Assembly (NCBI RefSeq): GCF_014836875.1
Contig: NZ_JACSQC010000001.1
Span: 496,001-560,000 of the forward strand
Length of the DNA stretch: 64,000 nucleotides
Direction of reading: 5' to 3'
From: Arthrobacter pullicola
GTDB lineage: Bacteria; Actinomycetota; Actinomycetes; Actinomycetales; Micrococcaceae
Numbering within the stretch: position 1 is the first letter of the stretch; each line of letters opens with the position of its first letter. Positions 61,418 to 64,000 of this stretch are shown piece by piece. The notes under the pieces were generated by a model. It had not been told where the DNA came from, made no database searches, and saw nothing but the letters and a program-made list of their open reading frames with translations. The translations under genes and the position numbers were made by a program.

Positions 61418-62368
61418 ATGGATCGACGCAGAAATCACCGGCGTTACTTCGCACTCACGGCTGTGGCTGGCGCCGCTCTGGGGCTGGCTGCCTGCGGTTC
61501 CTCGGGGCAGGCTGCGGCCGGGGAAGCCGTGCAGGTGGGCTACTTCCCCCTGGTGCATACCTCCACCGCCGTCAATGCCGAGGAAAACGGCCTGTTCGAA
61601 GCTGAGGGCCTGGACGTGGAGCTGGTTCAGACGCAGGGCGGGGCCGCTGCGATTCCCACTCTGATCTCGGGCGACATCGATGTGGCCTATGCCAACTACA
61701 CCTCGGCGCTGCTGGCGGTGAAGCAGGGGCTGCCGGTGCGCTTCATTTCCGGGAACGACGTCGGTGCCGCTGACCACGGTATCTTCGTCGCGGAGGATTC
61801 AGGCATCGAAACGGTGGAGGATCTGGCCGGCAAGACGTTCGCGGTGAACAATCTCCAGAACATCGGTTCAGTTGCGGTCTATGCGCTGCTTGAGGACGCC
61901 GGCCTGGATCCTTCGGCCGTGGACCTGATCGAGATGCCGTACCCGGATATGCAGGCCGCTTTGGAACGCGGGGCGGTGGACGCCATCTGGCAGGTTGAGC
62001 CGTTCCAGGCCAGTGCGGCCGCCGCGGGGTTCGTCAAACTCTCCGACCTGTTCACCGGTCCGGTCGACGGAATGCCGGTGGCCGGATGGATCACAACGGA
62101 GACGTTCCTGCAGGAAAATCCCGAGGCAGTCGAAGCGTTCCGCAAGGCCATCGCGGCCTCAGGGGAGGAACTCCAGGACAACCGTGCGCGGCTGGTCGAG
62201 CTGGTCCCAACGTTTACCAAGGTTCCCGCGGAGGTCGTGGAGCAAATCGAAATGCCCAGGTTCGAGGGCAGGCTCGACGGCGGCCAGCTGCAGAAAACGG
62301 CAGACCTGATGCACAAATACAACATCATCGACGCCGCATTGGACACCCGTCCACTGCTCGCCGAGTAG
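61418..62368 (+). CDS. NMT1/SsuA-type solute-binding lipoprotein
   Basis: 316 residues from the ATG at 61418 with GGGAGGAAAA upstream. A lipoprotein signal ends in LAAC. The domain pattern (VQVGYFPLVHTSTAVNAEENG, GLDVELVQTQGGAAAIPTLI, GDIDVAYANYTSALLAVKQG) is that of nitrate/sulfonate/taurine-type binding proteins, which also capture aromatic acids. No permease or ATPase follows at once; they may lie beyond 64000. Ten bases separate it from the P450 gene. Confidence 0.88.
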   Translation: MDRRRNHRRYFALTAVAGAALGLAACGSSGQAAAGEAVQVGYFPLVHTSTAVNAEENGLFEAEGLDVELVQTQGGAAAIPTLISGDIDVAYANYTSALLAVKQGLPVRFISGNDVGAADHGIFVAEDSGIETVEDLAGKTFAVNNLQNIGSVAVYALLEDAGLDPSAVDLIEMPYPDMQAALERGAVDAIWQVEPFQASAAAAGFVKLSDLFTGPVDGMPVAGWITTETFLQENPEAVEAFRKAIAASGEELQDNRARLVELVPTFTKVPAEVVEQIEMPRFEGRLDGGQLQKTADLMHKYNIIDAALDTRPLLAE

Positions 62369-62378
62369 GAGGAAAGCC

Positions 62379-63584
62379 ATGACCACCACGACTGAATTCG
62401 AGATCCCCGTTCTTGACCTGGACCCGTTCGCCGATGACTTTCTGGCCGATCCGTACGAGGCCCACGTCCAGCTGCGCGAATCCGGACCCGTGACCTGGCT
62501 GAACCGTTATCAGGTCTGGGCCGTTGCCCGCCACGACGAGGTCTCCCAGGTCTTCGCGGACCATGAAACGTTTATTTCCTCCGCCGGCGTCGGCATCACG
62601 GATTTCCGCAAAGACAAACCGTGGCGGGCACCAAGCCTGCTGCTGGAGGCCGATCCGCCGGAGCACACCCGGGCGCGGCATGTTGTCACCAGCATTCTCA
62701 ACCCCAAATTCCTGCGCGAGCTCAAGGCCGGTTTCCAGGAACGGGCGGAGCACGTGGCGGAACGGGTTGCGGCACTCGGCGACATTGACGGAGTCAAGGA
62801 CCTGGCCGAGGCGTACCCGCTTGAAGTTTTCCCGGACTTTGTGGGGCTCCCCAAGGAGGGCCGGGAGAATCTGCTGCCCTACGGCTCCATGGTCTTTAAT
62901 ACCTTCGGACCCCGCAACGGGCATTTCGAAAAAGCCATGGAAAAGGGCTCGCAGGCAGCCGGCTGGGTGATGGAACAGTGCCAACCCGGTGCGCTCCAGG
63001 GGGACGGGCTGGGGAACCGGATCCACGCCGCCGCTGCAGAGGCCGGCTACGCCGCCGAGGACTCCGCCAGGCTGCTGCGCTCCTTCCTTTCAGCCGGCGT
63101 GGACACCACCGTTCACGGGATCGGCAACGCCCTGCTCTGCCTTGCCCAACATCCGGAGCAGTACCGGCTGCTGCACCATGACCCGTCGCTGGCCCGCGCC
63201 GCATTCGAAGAGACGATCCGGTACGAATCACCGGTCCAAACCTTCTTCCGTACGACGTCCCGCGAGACTGAACTTTCCGGCACCAGAATTCCCGAAGGCG
63301 CCAAAATCCTGATGTTTATTGCCGCTGCTAACCGGGATCCCCGCCGATGGGAGAACCCGGAAGACTTTGACATCACCCGCAAAACCATGGGCCACGTTGG
63401 CTTCGGGTTCGGCATCCACGCCTGCCTGGGCCAGATGCTCGCCCGGCTGGAGGGTGAATGCATCCTCTCCGCACTGGCCCGGCGCGTGCAGAAGATCGAG
63501 ATCATCGGAGCGCCCGTGCAGCAACTCAACAACACATTGCGCGGACTGGATTCACTGCCGCTTCGCCTCACCCCGTCCGCCTGA
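62379..63584 (+). CDS. CYP199-like cytochrome P450
   Basis: 401 residues. I-helix AGVDTT, K-helix EETIRYES, FRTTSRETELSG, NRDPRRWENPEDFDITRK, and the haem loop GFGFGIHACLGQMLARLEGE with the proximal Cys. The C-terminal third closely follows CYP199A-type enzymes (ending NNTLRGLDSLPLRLTP), which O-demethylate or hydroxylate para-substituted benzoates such as 4-methoxybenzoate. It needs the ferredoxin encoded next. The ATG lies behind AGGAGGAAAG. Exact substrate unproven. Confidence 0.92.
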   Translation: MTTTTEFEIPVLDLDPFADDFLADPYEAHVQLRESGPVTWLNRYQVWAVARHDEVSQVFADHETFISSAGVGITDFRKDKPWRAPSLLLEADPPEHTRARHVVTSILNPKFLRELKAGFQERAEHVAERVAALGDIDGVKDLAEAYPLEVFPDFVGLPKEGRENLLPYGSMVFNTFGPRNGHFEKAMEKGSQAAGWVMEQCQPGALQGDGLGNRIHAAAAEAGYAAEDSARLLRSFLSAGVDTTVHGIGNALLCLAQHPEQYRLLHHDPSLARAAFEETIRYESPVQTFFRTTSRETELSGTRIPEGAKILMFIAAANRDPRRWENPEDFDITRKTMGHVGFGFGIHACLGQMLARLEGECILSALARRVQKIEIIGAPVQQLNNTLRGLDSLPLRLTPSA

Positions 63585-63615
63585 ACCGCGTCCGTCCAAA
63601 CCACCGGAGCCCACC

Positions 63616-63930
63616 ATGCCAAAAGTAACCTTTGTCCAGCCTGACGGCACTGAAATGATTGTCGACGCCGGAGCCGGCACCAGCGTTATGCGCACGGCGG
63701 TTTCCTCCGGAGTTCCCGGAATTGTTGCCGAATGCGGCGGCAGCGCGATGTGCGCCACCTGCCACGTCTACGTTGATCCCGGTGACCGGGCGGCGCTGCC
63801 GGAAATGCTCGCTGTGGAGGACGAGATGCTGGACTGCGCGGCAGCCGAGCGGGAAGAAGGCAGCCGCCTCTCCTGCCAGCTCCCCGTAGCCACGGATATC
63901 CGGGTCCGCATTCCGGAAACGCAGGTTTAG
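63616..63930 (+). CDS. [2Fe-2S] ferredoxin, electron donor to the P450
   Basis: 104 residues of the putidaredoxin/adrenodoxin type. Cluster ligands are C39, C45 and C48 (ECGGSAMCATCH) and a fourth Cys in RLSCQLPV. The GIVAECGG and VDPGDRAALPEM blocks are typical. It passes electrons from the reductase at 63931 to the P450. ATG 63616. Confidence 0.93.
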   Translation: MPKVTFVQPDGTEMIVDAGAGTSVMRTAVSSGVPGIVAECGGSAMCATCHVYVDPGDRAALPEMLAVEDEMLDCAAAEREEGSRLSCQLPVATDIRVRIPETQV

Positions 63931-64000
63931 ATGATGGGAACAGCCAACTCCGCTGGTGCCACTCTGATTGTCGGAAACTGCCAGGCCGGTGTGCAGCTGG
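63931..64000 (+). CDS. Start of a ferredoxin reductase-like flavoprotein (partial)
   Basis: 23 residues are visible (MMGTANSAGATLIVGNCQAG, continuing). The LIVGNCQAG block is the beginning of an FAD Rossmann motif, as in putidaredoxin reductase-like enzymes, and the position after the ferredoxin gene supports this. The start could be either of the two adjacent ATGs. The rest is beyond the window. Confidence 0.65.
   Translation, partial: MMGTANSAGATLIVGNCQAGVQL

Overview
The window reads as a chromosomal segment of a high-GC Gram-positive actinobacterium, most likely an Arthrobacter-like member of the Micrococcaceae. This is an inference. It rests on high GC with strong GC bias at third codon positions, frequent GTG/TTG starts, many 4-bp ATGA/GTGA gene overlaps, a DinB family usual in mycothiol producers, an MhuD-like haem-degrading monooxygenase and a guanidine-III riboswitch of the type common in actinobacteria. 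I found no transposase, integrase, CRISPR array, rRNA or replication origin. One tRNA-Ala(CGC) is present.

Layout. 1-1115: the start of an APH-family phosphotransferase. 1317-10474: a GntR-controlled catabolic operon of tripartite tricarboxylate transporter tctCBA, BNR sialidase-like hydrolase, DHDPS/NAL-type pyruvate aldolase, L-fucose/D-arabinose isomerase-like enzyme and FGGY kinase. 10570-12788: a P1B-type metal ATPase coupled to a short NTF2-like gene. 12893-16201: a metal-uptake ABC operon that ends with an IclR regulator. 16304-18325: small genes (DinB, GerW/YtfJ-like, DsrE, Cys-rich copper-storage bundle). 18553: tRNA-Ala. 19034-20208: two genes of unknown function. 20555-22918: class A penicillin-binding protein. 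23083-25971: DrrAB-like exporter and thioredoxin reductase. 25984-27252: Mn/divalent NRAMP transporter. 27380-29747: small membrane proteins. 29873-35095: MFS transporter, two-component system and amino-acid permease.

35292-44220 is a second GntR-controlled operon with its own tctCBA, followed by a TIM-barrel isomerase, a fused dihydroxyacetone-kinase-type kinase, an RpiB-like isomerase, a PdxA-like dehydrogenase and a TIM-like isomerase. The enzyme set points to four-carbon sugars or sugar acids. 44217-44943 is a paired SMR exporter behind a guanidine-III riboswitch. 45245-58348 is a mixed region: GlxA-type regulator, alpha/beta hydrolase, BCCT transporter, flavoproteins, MhuD-like enzyme with a histidine repeat, small alarmone synthetase, NTF2-FMO fusion, DUF488, GNAT and LLM oxidoreductase.

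58300-60400 is the most unusual stretch. The 3' end of a DUF4440-like gene recurs twice downstream. Between the copies lie one DUF1349-like gene and then one lower-GC gene for a stand-alone HsdR-N-type nuclease-fold protein. 60410-64000 holds an IclR regulator divergent from a substrate-binding lipoprotein, a CYP199-like cytochrome P450, its [2Fe-2S] ferredoxin and the start of a ferredoxin reductase, so probably capture and oxidation of an aromatic acid.

Integration. Metal homeostasis recurs: a perfect palindrome before the metal ABC operon is matched, with two mismatches in the 14-bp core, before mntH, suggesting one DtxR/MntR-like regulon. The two TTT operons look like parallel acidic-carbohydrate modules, each led by an FCD-type GntR regulator.
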